A stretch of DNA of 64,000 nucleotides, taken from Paraclostridium bifermentans. Its GTDB lineage: Bacteria; Bacillota; Clostridia; Peptostreptococcales; Peptostreptococcaceae. The stretch is taken from NCBI RefSeq assembly GCF_019916025.1, contig NZ_CP079737.1:372001-436000 (forward strand), given 5' to 3'. Shown here one piece after another: positions 46,514 through 55,016 of this stretch (its first letter is position 1; each line of letters opens with the position of its first letter). The notes beneath the pieces were generated by a model. That model worked only from the letters and a program-made list of their open reading frames with translations, was not told the DNA's origin and made no database searches. A program made the translations under genes and the position numbers.

Positions 46514-46951
46514 ATGTGTGAAAAAAAATGTGATGACAAAAAATATGTTGGTAAGTTTATTTCTCAATTATATAGAAAATCTAGAGTATTTATAAATAGA
46601 GAAGTTGCAAAGTATGATTTAAGCTCAGGTCAACTTATGTATTTAATGGATTTATATGTTAAAGATGGGAAAAATCAAGAGGAAATATCAGAAGTTTTAA
46701 AAATTGATAAAGGAACGACTGCTAGAGCTATAAAAAAATTAGAAAAACAAAATCTTATAACTAGAGTAAAAAATAGTGAAGATAAAAGATCTAATAAAAT
46801 TTTTTTAACACAAAAAGCTAATGATATTAAACCAAACATTTATAGTGTTTTTAATGATTGGAATAAAATTATCAGTGAAAGTTTAACTGATGAAGAGGAA
46901 ATTATGTTGAAGAATTTACTTGAAAAAGTATGTAATCATATAGACATATAA
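46514..46951 (+). CDS. MarR-family regulator
   Basis: A 145-residue winged-helix repressor, with recognition helix region LKIDKGTTARAIKKLEKQNLI and the wing RVKNSEDKRSNKIFLT. The N-terminus contains two Cys (CEKKC) that may respond to thiol stress. ATG at 46514 follows AAAGGTG; earlier in-frame codons lie within the operator. It precedes a MATE pump by 12 bases and most likely represses this two-gene efflux operon until a drug or metabolite binds. Confidence 0.9.
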   Translation: MCEKKCDDKKYVGKFISQLYRKSRVFINREVAKYDLSSGQLMYLMDLYVKDGKNQEEISEVLKIDKGTTARAIKKLEKQNLITRVKNSEDKRSNKIFLTQKANDIKPNIYSVFNDWNKIISESLTDEEEIMLKNLLEKVCNHIDI

Positions 46952-46963
46952 AGGAGGATTTGT

Positions 46964-48346
46964 ATGGACAATAGTAAAAATATATTAGGGACAGAGTCAA
47001 TAGGTCGATTATTACTTAAATACTCAGTTCCAGCAATTATTGGGATGATGGTGAATGCACTTTATAATGTTGTAGATAGAGTATTTATAGGAAACATACC
47101 AGGGGTTGGGCCTTTGGCTATAACAGGACTTGGAGTAACAATGCCAATAATGTCTATAATAATTGCTTTTGGAACTTTAATAGGTGTTGGAGCTACAACT
47201 AATGTATCATTAAAATTAGGGCAAGGAGATAGAAACAAAGCTGAACAAATAGTAGGAAATGCAATGAGTTTGTCAGTTTTAATAGGTATACTAATAGCTA
47301 TATTTGGGACTATATTTTTAAATAAAATGCTTATGGTATTTGGAGCAAGTCAATCGACGATAGGATATGCAAAAGATTATATGGGTATAATCTTAATAGG
47401 AGCAACATTCAATATAATGTCAATGATGTTTAGTAACTTAATAAGAGGTGATGGAAATCCAAAACTTTCAGCGGCTATAATGGCAGCAGGATGTTTTATG
47501 AATATAGTTTTAGATGCAATTTTTATATTTGGGTTTAATATGGGTATACAAGGTGCAGCACTTGCGACTATAATATCTCAAGCTGTTTCAACAATTTGGG
47601 GTTTAACATACTACCTCAGAGGAAAGTCAAATGTTGAATTTAAAAAAATAAATTTAAAATTAGATAAAACAATTATAAAAACTATATTTGCAATAGGAAT
47701 GTCGCCATTTGCAATGCAGCTAGCTAATAGTATGGTTCAGCTTATGTTCAACACTTCATTAAAAGTATATGGCGGAGATTTGGCAATAGGGGCAATGGCA
47801 ACAATAAGTTCTATAAATATGTTGTTTGTAATGCCTGCATTTGGGTTTGTTCAAGGAATGCAACCTATAGTCGGATTCAACTATGGAGCCAAAAAATATG
47901 ATAGAGCCAAGAAAACTTTACAAATAAGCCTAATGTTAGCAACTGTTGTATTTATAATAGGAGCTTTAGTTATTCAGATTGCACCACAACTTTTAGTAGG
48001 AGCATTTAATAAAGATCAAGAGCTTATGAATATAACTGTAAATGGACTTAGAAAATATGCATTTGCAATGCCTATAGTAGGAATATCAATAGTAGGAAGT
48101 AATTTTATCCAATCAATAGGAAAGGCTAAAATGTCTATGCTATTGGGATTACTAAGACAAGTTATTGTGTTAATACCAATGATAATGATATTACCAAACT
48201 TTATAGGGTTAAATGGAATTTGGTTAGCTCAACCTACTGCAGATATTGCATCAGCAATTATAACTGGTATAGTTTTAGTTAAAGAAATAAAAAAATATGA
48301 TTTAGATGAAGAAGTAGAATGTATTGAAGAATTAGAAGTTGTATAA
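46964..48346 (+). CDS. MATE-family efflux transporter
   Basis: A 460-residue, 12-helix MATE pump. It starts with LLLKYSVPAIIGMMVNALYNVVDRVFIG, typical of the family, and repeats the pattern in the second half with FVQGMQPIVGFNYGA. It exports cationic drugs or metabolites in exchange for sodium or protons. It is co-transcribed with the MarR regulator and has AAAGGAGG upstream. Its closest functional group is the DinF/NorM-like multidrug branch, but the substrate is unknown. Confidence 0.92.
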   Translation: MDNSKNILGTESIGRLLLKYSVPAIIGMMVNALYNVVDRVFIGNIPGVGPLAITGLGVTMPIMSIIIAFGTLIGVGATTNVSLKLGQGDRNKAEQIVGNAMSLSVLIGILIAIFGTIFLNKMLMVFGASQSTIGYAKDYMGIILIGATFNIMSMMFSNLIRGDGNPKLSAAIMAAGCFMNIVLDAIFIFGFNMGIQGAALATIISQAVSTIWGLTYYLRGKSNVEFKKINLKLDKTIIKTIFAIGMSPFAMQLANSMVQLMFNTSLKVYGGDLAIGAMATISSINMLFVMPAFGFVQGMQPIVGFNYGAKKYDRAKKTLQISLMLATVVFIIGALVIQIAPQLLVGAFNKDQELMNITVNGLRKYAFAMPIVGISIVGSNFIQSIGKAKMSMLLGLLRQVIVLIPMIMILPNFIGLNGIWLAQPTADIASAIITGIVLVKEIKKYDLDEEVECIEELEVV

Positions 48347-48379
48347 ATAAAATAATTTAATTAAAATGGAAATTATTTT

Positions 48380-48415
48380 AAAATGGATATTATCGTTTAG
48401 ATAATATCCATTTTT
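48380..48415 (+). terminator. Intrinsic terminator after the MATE gene
   Basis: AAAATGGATATTATC and GATAATATCCATTTTT form a 15-bp stem. Confidence 0.9.
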
Positions 48416-48505
48416 ATGTTTAAGTAAAAGTACATATTAACATTTTGAAAGTTCTAATCATAAGATAGAGAGCGAGAAAATTTATTACAACTTAAGGAGG
48501 ATATT

Positions 48506-49018
48506 ATGGACAATTCTTGTAAAAAGTATGATATTCAAAAAGTTTTTTCAAACTATAATCCATCTAAACCAGATGCATATGCAAAAATAACTGGAGGCCC
48601 ATTAGCACCTTGTATAAAGGGAATGGTATATTTATATCAATTAGATAAAGGCGTATATGTAAAAGCATATATAACTGGAATTCCTAATAAAAACAATCAA
48701 ACTAGCGCATTTCATGGATTCCATATTCATGAGGTTGGAGATTGTTCAGTAGGAAATGAAAAGGAAACATTTATGGCAGCTAAATCTCACTATAATCCAA
48801 CTAAAGTGGAACATCCTATGCATTCAGGGGATTTACCACCAATACTATCTGCTGATGGAGTAGGCTTGCTTTCTACATTTAGCAATAGGTTTACTGTTGA
48901 TGAAATAATAGGAAAATCCTTTATAATTCATGAAGGATATGATGATTTTACTTCTCAACCAGCAGGAAATGCAGGAGCTAGGTTAGCCTGTGGTTTAATT
49001 ATTTCTAATTATATGTAA
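48506..49018 (+). CDS. sodC: Cu/Zn-type superoxide dismutase without signal peptide
   Basis: A 170-residue SodC-family protein. All metal ligands are visible: GFHIHE with two Cu His, AKSHYNP with the bridging His, the HPMHSGDLP region with zinc His and Asp, and IIHEGYDDFTSQP with the last Cu His. The disulfide Cys pair in GDC and LACG is also present. There is no signal peptide, so the protein is likely cytoplasmic or spore-associated, unlike most bacterial SodC. It is monocistronic with AAGGAGG upstream. Confidence 0.9.
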   Translation: MDNSCKKYDIQKVFSNYNPSKPDAYAKITGGPLAPCIKGMVYLYQLDKGVYVKAYITGIPNKNNQTSAFHGFHIHEVGDCSVGNEKETFMAAKSHYNPTKVEHPMHSGDLPPILSADGVGLLSTFSNRFTVDEIIGKSFIIHEGYDDFTSQPAGNAGARLACGLIISNYM

Positions 49019-49052
49019 AATTAAAATAGATAAAAAAGTTATTATATAATGA

Positions 49053-49090
49053 GAAATGGTGAGCTTGTTTAATGCTCACCATTTCATTTT
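49053..49090 (+). terminator. Hairpin terminator after sodC
   Basis: GAAATGGTGAGC and GCTCACCATTTC form a perfect 12-bp stem followed by a short T-tract. Confidence 0.75.
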
Positions 49091-49121
49091 AGACTATTTC
49101 AATTTTAAAATTTATAATAAA

Positions 49122-49475
49122 CTATTTTTCATCTACAACTTTGCCATTATGAACATGTTGGTACTTATGGTCAGATGAATGCTTACTATTCTTAGAAGGT
49201 TTAAAATCATCATCATCGTCTACAATTTCACCATTATGAACATGTTGGTGTTGATGATCAGATATATGATTATTATTAGAGTTAGATTCGATACCATCAC
49301 TAGGGATATTATTAAAATCATCCTCTATAACTTCACCATTAAGAATATACTTGTGTTTAACATCGTCTTGTATAACTTCACCATTATGAATGCGTTGGCG
49401 TTTAACAGTTGATATATGGTGACTCTCTTTTTTAGGAGCTTGATTTTTATTATTTACATTTTTTTCTTGATTCAT
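49122..49475 (-). CDS. Small repeat protein with His-Asn-Gly-Glu motifs
   Basis: A 117-residue hydrophilic protein that I do not recognise. It carries four imperfect repeats of the form aromatic/His-x-x-HNGEVxDD: RIHNGEVIQDD, YILNGEVIEDD, HVHNGEIVDDD and HVHNGKVVDEK. The repeats are linked by Asn/Ser/Lys-rich stretches. It lacks a signal peptide, cysteines and hydrophobic segments. The His-rich and acidic pattern could bind metal. It begins 21 bases after the giant repeat gene with an AAAGGGGA site, so it is the second gene of that operon and likely part of the same structure. Confidence 0.75.
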   Translation of the reverse strand: MNQEKNVNNKNQAPKKESHHISTVKRQRIHNGEVIQDDVKHKYILNGEVIEDDFNNIPSDGIESNSNNNHISDHQHQHVHNGEIVDDDDDFKPSKNSKHSSDHKYQHVHNGKVVDEK

Positions 49476-49496
49476 AGTACTTAATCCCCTTTACAA

Positions 49497-52295
49497 TTAA
49501 TCTTCTATATTCTCGTCTTCACATTCTTCACTTGTAGTAACTTCTATATCAGGATTAGATCTAAACACTCCACCTCTATTACAGAAATGTGTTTCACAAT
49601 GATCTGTTTGACAGTGATGTGTTTTACCACAACATGGACAAGTTATATATATATTTATAGGTGTACTAACAGTTATTGGCCCAACGTTATTAGTTGCAGT
49701 AGATTGGTTATTATTGTTTGCATTAGATTCAGCTGCAGAATCAACATTAGCAGTAGAAGTAGTATCAGCATCAGCAGTAGCATCTACAGTAGAGTTAGAG
49801 TCAGATACAGAAGCTGAATCAGTATCTGCAGTAGAAGTTGAATCAGAAGTAGTATTAGCGTCAGCATTATTATCTACAGTAGAAGTTGAGTCAGCGTCAG
49901 CAGTAGAAGTAGTGTCAGCATCGGCAGTAGAGTTAGCAGCTGAATCAGAGTCAGAAGTAGCATCTACAGTAGAAGTAGCATCTGAACCAGAAAGAGAAGC
50001 TGAGTCAGTATCTGCAGTAGAAGTAGTATCAGCATCAGCAGTAGAATTAGCAGCTGAGTCAGAGTCAGAAGTAGTATCTACAGTAGAGTTGGCAGCTGAA
50101 TCAGAAGTAGAATCAGTGTCAGCAGTAGAAGTAGCATCTGAACCAGAAAGAGAAGCTGAATCAGTATCTGCAGTAGAAGTAGTATCAGCATCAGCAGTAG
50201 AATTAGCAGCTGAGTCAGAGTCAGAAGTAGTATCTACAGTAGAGTTGGCAGCTGAATCAGAAGTAGAATCAGTGTCAGCAGTAGAAGTAGCATCTGAACC
50301 AGAAAGAGAAGCTGAATCAGTATCTGCAGTAGAAGTAGTATCAGCATCAGCAGTAGAATTAGCAGCTGAGTCAGAGTCAGAAGTAGTATCTACAGTAGAG
50401 TTGGCAGCTGAATCAGAAGTAGAATCAGTGTCAGCAGTAGAAGTAGCATCTGAACCAGAAAGAGAAGCTGAATCAGTATCTGCAGTAGAAGTAGTATCAG
50501 CATCAGCAGTAGAATTAGCAGCTGAGTCAGAGTCAGAAGTAGTATCTACAGTAGAGTTGGCAGCTGAATCAGAAGTAGAATCAGTGTCAGCAGTAGAAGT
50601 AGCATCTGAACCAGAAAGAGAAGCTGAATCAGTATCTGCAGTAGAAGTAGTATCAGCATCAGCAGTAGAATTAGCAGCTGAGTCAGAGTCAGAAGTAGTA
50701 TCTACAGTAGAGTTGGCAGCTGAATCAGAAGTAGAATCAGTGTCAGCAGTAGAAGTAGCATCTGAACCAGAAAGAGAAGCTGAATCAGTATCTGCAGTAG
50801 AAGTAGTATCAGCATCAGCAGTAGAATTAGCAGCTGAGTCAGAGTCAGAAGTAGTATCTACAGTAGAGTTGGCAGCTGAATCAGAAGTAGAATCAGTGTC
50901 AGCAGTAGAAGTAGCATCTGAACCAGAAAGAGAAGCTGAATCAGTATCTGCAGTAGAAGTAGTATCAGCATCAGCAGTAGAATTAGCAGCTGAGTCAGAG
51001 TCAGAAGTAGTATCTACAGTAGAGTTGGCAGCTGAATCAGAAGTAGAATCAGTGTCAGCAGTAGAAGTAGCATCTGAACCAGAAAGAGAAGCTGAGTCAG
51101 TATCTGCAGTAGAAGTAGTATCAGCATCAGCAGTAGAATTAGCAGCTGAGTCAGAGTCAGAAGTAGTATCTACAGTAGAGTTGGCAGCTGAATCAGAAGT
51201 AGAATCAGTGTCAGCAGTAGAAGTAGCATCTGAACCAGAAAGAGAAGCTGAATCAGTATCTGCAGTAGAAGTAGTATCAGCATCAGCAGTAGAATTAGCA
51301 GCTGAGTCAGAGTCAGAAGTAGTATCTACAGTAGAGTTGGCAGCTGAGTCAGAAGTAGAATCAGTGTCGGCAGTAGAATTAGCAGTAGCGTCTGAGTCAG
51401 AAGTAGAATCAGAGTTAGCATCGGCATCAGCAGTAGCGTCTGAGTCAGAAGTGGAATCAGAGTTAGCATCGGCATCAGCAGTAGCATCTGAGTCAGAAGT
51501 AGAATCAGAGTTAGCATCGGCATCAGCAGTAGCGTCTGAGTCAGAAGTAGAATCAGAGTTAGCGTCGGCATCAGCAGTAGCGTCTGAGTCAGAAGTAGAA
51601 TCAGAGTTAGCGTCGGCATCAGCAGTAGCATCTGAGTCAGAAGTAGAATCAGAGTTAGCATCGGCATCAGCAGTAGCGTCTGAGTCAGAAGTAGAATCGG
51701 AGTTAGCGTCAGCATCAGCAGTAGCATCTGAGTCAGAAGTAGAATCAGAGTTAGCATCAGCAGTAGCATCTGAATCAGCAGTAGAATCAGAGTTAGCGTC
51801 AGCATCAGCAGTAGCATCTGAGTCAGAAGTAGAATCAGAGTTAGCATCGGCATCAGCAGTAGCGTCTGAGTCAGAAGTAGAATCGGAGTTAGCGTCAGCA
51901 TCAGCAGTAGCATCTGAGTCAGAAGTAGAATCAGAGTTAGCATCAGCAGTAGCATCTGAATCAGCAGTAGAATCAGAGTTAGCGTCAGCATCAGCAGTAG
52001 CATCTGAGTCAGAAGTAGAATCAGAGTTAGCGTCGGCATCAGCAGTAGAGCAAGAATCTGAATCTGCATCAGCACAAGAACAAGATTTAGAATCATTATC
52101 TAAGCTAGTGTTTATATCTAAATTTGCGCTTGGATTTATATAATCATCGTCATCATCAAAATGACAACTATTTTTTCTTTTACATTGAGCTTCTTCAAGC
52201 ATTTTTATTAAATCTCTAAGAGAACTCATTTGATCATTATTGTTTTTACAACAAGACTTTGGCATAGATCTATTCTCAATTATTGGTTTGCGCAT
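49497..52295 (-). CDS. Giant Ser/Asp/Ala/Thr repeat protein with Cys/His-rich ends
   Basis: A 932-residue protein. The N-terminal head (about 1-80) has two Cys pairs, a helical segment RDLIKMLEEAQ and an Asp run. About 14 copies of a 16-residue unit (SDSDATADADANSDST) follow, then nine copies of a 52-residue unit containing TADTDSASLSGSDATS. The C-terminus has an NNNN/Gln stretch, a hydrophobic ITVSTPINIYI strand and CPCCGKTHHC with further Cys and His. There is no signal peptide or wall anchor. AGGAGAG precedes the start, and a sigma-K-like element lies upstream. A cross-linked spore-coat or exosporium protein is my inference; the family is not recognised. Confidence 0.8.
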   Translation of the reverse strand: MRKPIIENRSMPKSCCKNNNDQMSSLRDLIKMLEEAQCKRKNSCHFDDDDDYINPSANLDINTSLDNDSKSCSCADADSDSCSTADADANSDSTSDSDATADADANSDSTADSDATADANSDSTSDSDATADADANSDSTSDSDATADADANSDSTSDSDATADADANSDSTADSDATADANSDSTSDSDATADADANSDSTSDSDATADADANSDSTSDSDATADADANSDSTSDSDATADADANSDSTSDSDATADADANSDSTSDSDATADADANSDSTSDSDATADADANSDSTSDSDATANSTADTDSTSDSAANSTVDTTSDSDSAANSTADADTTSTADTDSASLSGSDATSTADTDSTSDSAANSTVDTTSDSDSAANSTADADTTSTADTDSASLSGSDATSTADTDSTSDSAANSTVDTTSDSDSAANSTADADTTSTADTDSASLSGSDATSTADTDSTSDSAANSTVDTTSDSDSAANSTADADTTSTADTDSASLSGSDATSTADTDSTSDSAANSTVDTTSDSDSAANSTADADTTSTADTDSASLSGSDATSTADTDSTSDSAANSTVDTTSDSDSAANSTADADTTSTADTDSASLSGSDATSTADTDSTSDSAANSTVDTTSDSDSAANSTADADTTSTADTDSASLSGSDATSTADTDSTSDSAANSTVDTTSDSDSAANSTADADTTSTADTDSASLSGSDATSTADTDSTSDSAANSTVDTTSDSDSAANSTADADTTSTADTDSASLSGSDATSTVDATSDSDSAANSTADADTTSTADADSTSTVDNNADANTTSDSTSTADTDSASVSDSNSTVDATADADTTSTANVDSAAESNANNNNQSTATNNVGPITVSTPINIYITCPCCGKTHHCQTDHCETHFCNRGGVFRSNPDIEVTTSEECEDENIED
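49981..51384 (-). repeat. Nine tandem 156-bp coding repeats
   Basis: The landmark TCTGAACCAGAAAG (plus strand) recurs at 49981, 50137, 50293, 50449, 50605, 50761, 50917, 51073 and 51229, exactly 156 bp apart. Copies are nearly identical at the nucleotide level, so they are recently duplicated or homogenised. Confidence 0.92.
51385..52047 (-). repeat. About 14 tandem 48-bp coding repeats
   Basis: The landmark GAGTTAGC recurs about every 48 bp between 51411 and 52025. Two units are 42 bp, each lacking two codons. They encode the 16-residue Ser/Asp/Ala unit. Confidence 0.88.
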
Positions 52296-52346
52296 ATATT
52301 TCTCTCCTATATGTGTTTTTTAGTGTAGGTAGCTTTTATCTACCCA

Positions 52347-52355
52347 TATAATATG
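52347..52355 (-). promoter_or_regulatory. Sigma-K-like -10 element upstream of the repeat gene
   Basis: On the minus strand CATATTATA matches the sigma-K -10 consensus CATANNNTA, about 52 bases before the start codon. The -35 is weakly defined in sigma-K promoters, so I cannot confirm it. The match is short and AT-rich DNA gives false positives. Confidence 0.35.
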
Positions 52356-53312
52356 TATATAGAATTTTGCAAAATTTGACACTCAAATTAACAATTTTGT
52401 GTAAAAAAATGGGGGATTTTATATAAGTGATTTTATATTAAAGAAAAGCTATATAAAAAGCATGTTAAATTTTTTTATTGTGTACATATAACAGTTAGTT
52501 TTCGAATAAGTTTATTGTGAGATAATTAATAATATATTTATATTTTCTCACAATAATTTTAAATAAATGAGGAAGTGATGTTTCATGTGAAATTATTTAT
52601 TTAGAAGTCGTGTAAAATTAGTTTATTAGTAAAGAAATAAGTGTACCAATTTAATAAATAAACCATAATGATGATATTGATTAATTATAAATTGGACCTT
52701 AGATTTAAAATGTTTATATTAAAAAGACATGTGTAGAAATAAGTTTTTAATATAAAGAATATTTATATTGACAGTAAAATGTTTTTTTGATAAATTTCTC
52801 ATAAGGGGGTAAACAGTTTAAGGGAGGGTATAATGTAAATTGTTGGAAAATTGTTAAAATTGGATGTGATTATAATCATCACTTTTATTTTAACAAAAAC
52901 GATATAGTACACGCATAAATATTTAACAGAAAAAAGTACTCAAATTTCAACTAGTGTAGTGAAATACTACTTCATAAAATGACTAAATTAAAAAATATAT
53001 AGCGAAAAGTTAATCTTACATATTATTTAAATGCAGCTATATAGACATCTAAAATTTATAATGAAATTTATCAATTCAGACATAATCTTAACAGACTAAA
53101 TAAAATTAGTTTTCAAATTCTTAAAAGTATCAGAGAACATCTAAGTGTATCAAACAATAATTCAAGAAATATTGAAAAAATCATATTAAGAATTCAAGTT
53201 AAAAAGCAGTGTCTAAGTCAAAATGGAATCATTACATTTATTTATTATATTCAGAATATTTATACTTAATTGACACTGATGAGTAGTAAAAAATGAAATT
53301 ATAACGTTAATA

Positions 53313-53428
53313 GTTGGATAGGTATATCCAACGAAATTTAACAGGGGGTAGCTAGTTATCTTTTAGAGACACTAGCAATTTGTATATGCAATAATTAAAG
53401 TTTCATTATGTAGGGGTATGTAATGAAA
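53313..53428 (+). promoter_or_regulatory. Three-hairpin leader of the peptide transporter gene
   Basis: GTTGGATA/TATCCAAC (53313-53332), GCTAGT/ACTAGC (53351-53376) and TTTCATTA/TAATGAAA (53401-53428) are successive perfect stems. The last ends 47 bases before the ATG. No known riboswitch core is recognised; an orphan regulatory RNA is possible. Confidence 0.4.
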
Positions 53429-53475
53429 TTAGCCATGTACAAGAAAATATTATATTAAATATTTTGGAGGGGAAT

Positions 53476-54834
53476 ATGGAAAGCGCAGTAAAAAATAAAA
53501 AGAAATATCCTTTTGGGTTTTATGTTTGTTCATTCTCATATACATTAGAACGTATGGCATTTTATTCTTCTAAATGGTTAATCGGAATATTCATAGTTGC
53601 GGCAGTTGCAAAAGGGGGGCTTGGACTAAGTGCATCAGATGGAGCTAAAATGATTGCAAACTTAGTAGCATTTACTTATGTAACTCCTATACTTGGAGGA
53701 TATATAGCGGATAAATGGTTAAGTCCAAGATTATGTGTTCCTATAGGAACAGTACTTATGGGACTTGGATATATGTGTGGATGGCAAGCATCTGCTCAAA
53801 CATCAATCGGACTTGTATGGGCAATGATAATACTTGTATCAATAGGTACAGGATTATTTAAAGGGAATCTAGCAGGTATAAATGGTAGATTATTTGAAAA
53901 CAAAGAAGATCTTGACGGTGCATTTTCTGTTCAATATTCTTTTGTTAACATAGGTGCATTTATAGGAACAACAGCTGTATCTTTTATAGCTTATTCTGCA
54001 GTAGGATTTGGGGGAACATTTTTAATATGTGGATTGCTTTTATTCTTAGATACAGTATGGTTTGTAGTTGGAGGAAAAGCTTCATTTGGAGATGTTGGTA
54101 AAAAACCATTTAAAATAAATGAAGCTAACGCTGCATCAGAATCAGAAGCGCAAAAATCTTCTGAAGAACCTTTAACTAAAAAAGATAAATTAAGAGTAAG
54201 TGCAATTATATTCCTTACAGTATTCTCTATAGCATTTTGGTTAGTTTATTACTTAGCAACGCTACCAATATTATATCATTGGGGGCCAGATTTTGCTGAT
54301 GCTAATAAAGCTAATTGGATGATAGGAACATTTAGAGTACCATCAGCTTGGTTTGACTCATTAAATTCTCTTTCTTGTATAATTCTTGGACCAATACTAG
54401 CTATGGTTTGGAATAAGCGTGCAAGATCTCCTAAAGGAGACTTAAGTATGTTCAAGAAAACTGCATTAGGTATGGTATTACTAGGATTATCATTTGCGGT
54501 AATGGCATTAGCAGAAGTATTAAGAGGCGATGGTCAAGCAAGTTTAATATGGATAGTTATGTTTGGAGTATTAATGACTCTTGGGGAAATGGTATTCTCT
54601 CCACTTGGAAACTCATTTATAAGTAAATTTTCACCTGCTAAAGTGCTAGGTTTAATGATGGGTATATGGCCGTTAGCAGTATTTATAGCTGCTAAAGCAC
54701 ATGGGTATTTATATGAATTCTTATCAAAATTCTCATTTGCACCTGCATATGCTATAGTAGGAGCTGTAGTAATTGTATGTGGAATAGTACTATGGAGCTG
54801 TGATAAAAAACTAAGTAAACTTGTAGAAGATTAA
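53476..54834 (+). CDS. POT-family peptide/proton symporter
   Basis: A 452-residue transporter of the PTR2/POT family with about 12-14 hydrophobic segments. The proton-coupling ExxER motif appears as YTLERMAFYSSKW in the first helix, and FKGNLAGINGRLF and FSVQYSFVNIGAFIG are family motifs. It imports di- and tripeptides with protons. ATG at 53476 follows GGAGGGG at 53467-53473; a TTG at 53464 overlaps that site. It has a long structured leader and a strong terminator. Confidence 0.92.
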   Translation: MESAVKNKKKYPFGFYVCSFSYTLERMAFYSSKWLIGIFIVAAVAKGGLGLSASDGAKMIANLVAFTYVTPILGGYIADKWLSPRLCVPIGTVLMGLGYMCGWQASAQTSIGLVWAMIILVSIGTGLFKGNLAGINGRLFENKEDLDGAFSVQYSFVNIGAFIGTTAVSFIAYSAVGFGGTFLICGLLLFLDTVWFVVGGKASFGDVGKKPFKINEANAASESEAQKSSEEPLTKKDKLRVSAIIFLTVFSIAFWLVYYLATLPILYHWGPDFADANKANWMIGTFRVPSAWFDSLNSLSCIILGPILAMVWNKRARSPKGDLSMFKKTALGMVLLGLSFAVMALAEVLRGDGQASLIWIVMFGVLMTLGEMVFSPLGNSFISKFSPAKVLGLMMGIWPLAVFIAAKAHGYLYEFLSKFSFAPAYAIVGAVVIVCGIVLWSCDKKLSKLVED

Positions 54835-54844
54835 TATAAATAAA

Positions 54845-54880
54845 AACATCGGATGCTAAAAAGCATCCGATGTTTTTTTA
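54845..54880 (+). terminator. Intrinsic terminator of the peptide transporter gene
   Basis: AACATCGGATGC and GCATCCGATGTT form a perfect GC-rich stem with a T-run. Confidence 0.93.
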
Positions 54881-55016
54881 TGCTTAAAAACTATTAATTT
54901 TAATAAAGGTGTTAAAAATTTATTTTTTAAGGTTTATTTAAGCTTAAGTTTAATTACAGTTAAAGTTAATCATTTAATATGTATAGTGTAAATAATAAAA
55001 AACGAGGAGCGATAAA

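Larger units (their letters stand above)
52296..53475. other. 1.2-kb gene-poor divergent region
   Basis: Very AT-rich with no convincing gene. It holds the minus-strand promoter region of the repeat gene, a 12-bp palindrome TGATTATAATCA at 52867-52878, a 74-codon open frame without start codon (53045-53269) and three hairpins before the peptide transporter (53313-53428). Confidence 0.6.

Noticed and set aside
49981-52047. CRISPR array or other non-coding tandem array
   Set aside because: Units are contiguous without unique spacers, are multiples of three and keep one coding frame.
51326-52096. A 256-codon minus-strand frame rich in Leu and Met
   Set aside because: It is an alternative frame of the 48-bp repeats, without its own start signals.
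49714-52143. An 809-codon plus-strand open frame rich in Glu, Ser, Val and Ala
   Set aside because: It is the mirror of the minus-strand repeat gene. It has no ribosome binding site, no distinct termini, and arises because the repeat unit lacks stop triplets in that phase.
52867-52878. TGATTATAATCA as a Fur- or PerR-type box
   Set aside because: The palindrome is real but too short and AT-rich to assign, and it is not placed next to a gene start.
53045-53269. A 74-codon open frame in the gene-poor region
   Set aside because: It has no start codon or ribosome binding site and no recognisable motif. It may be a remnant, but chance is likely in such AT-rich DNA.
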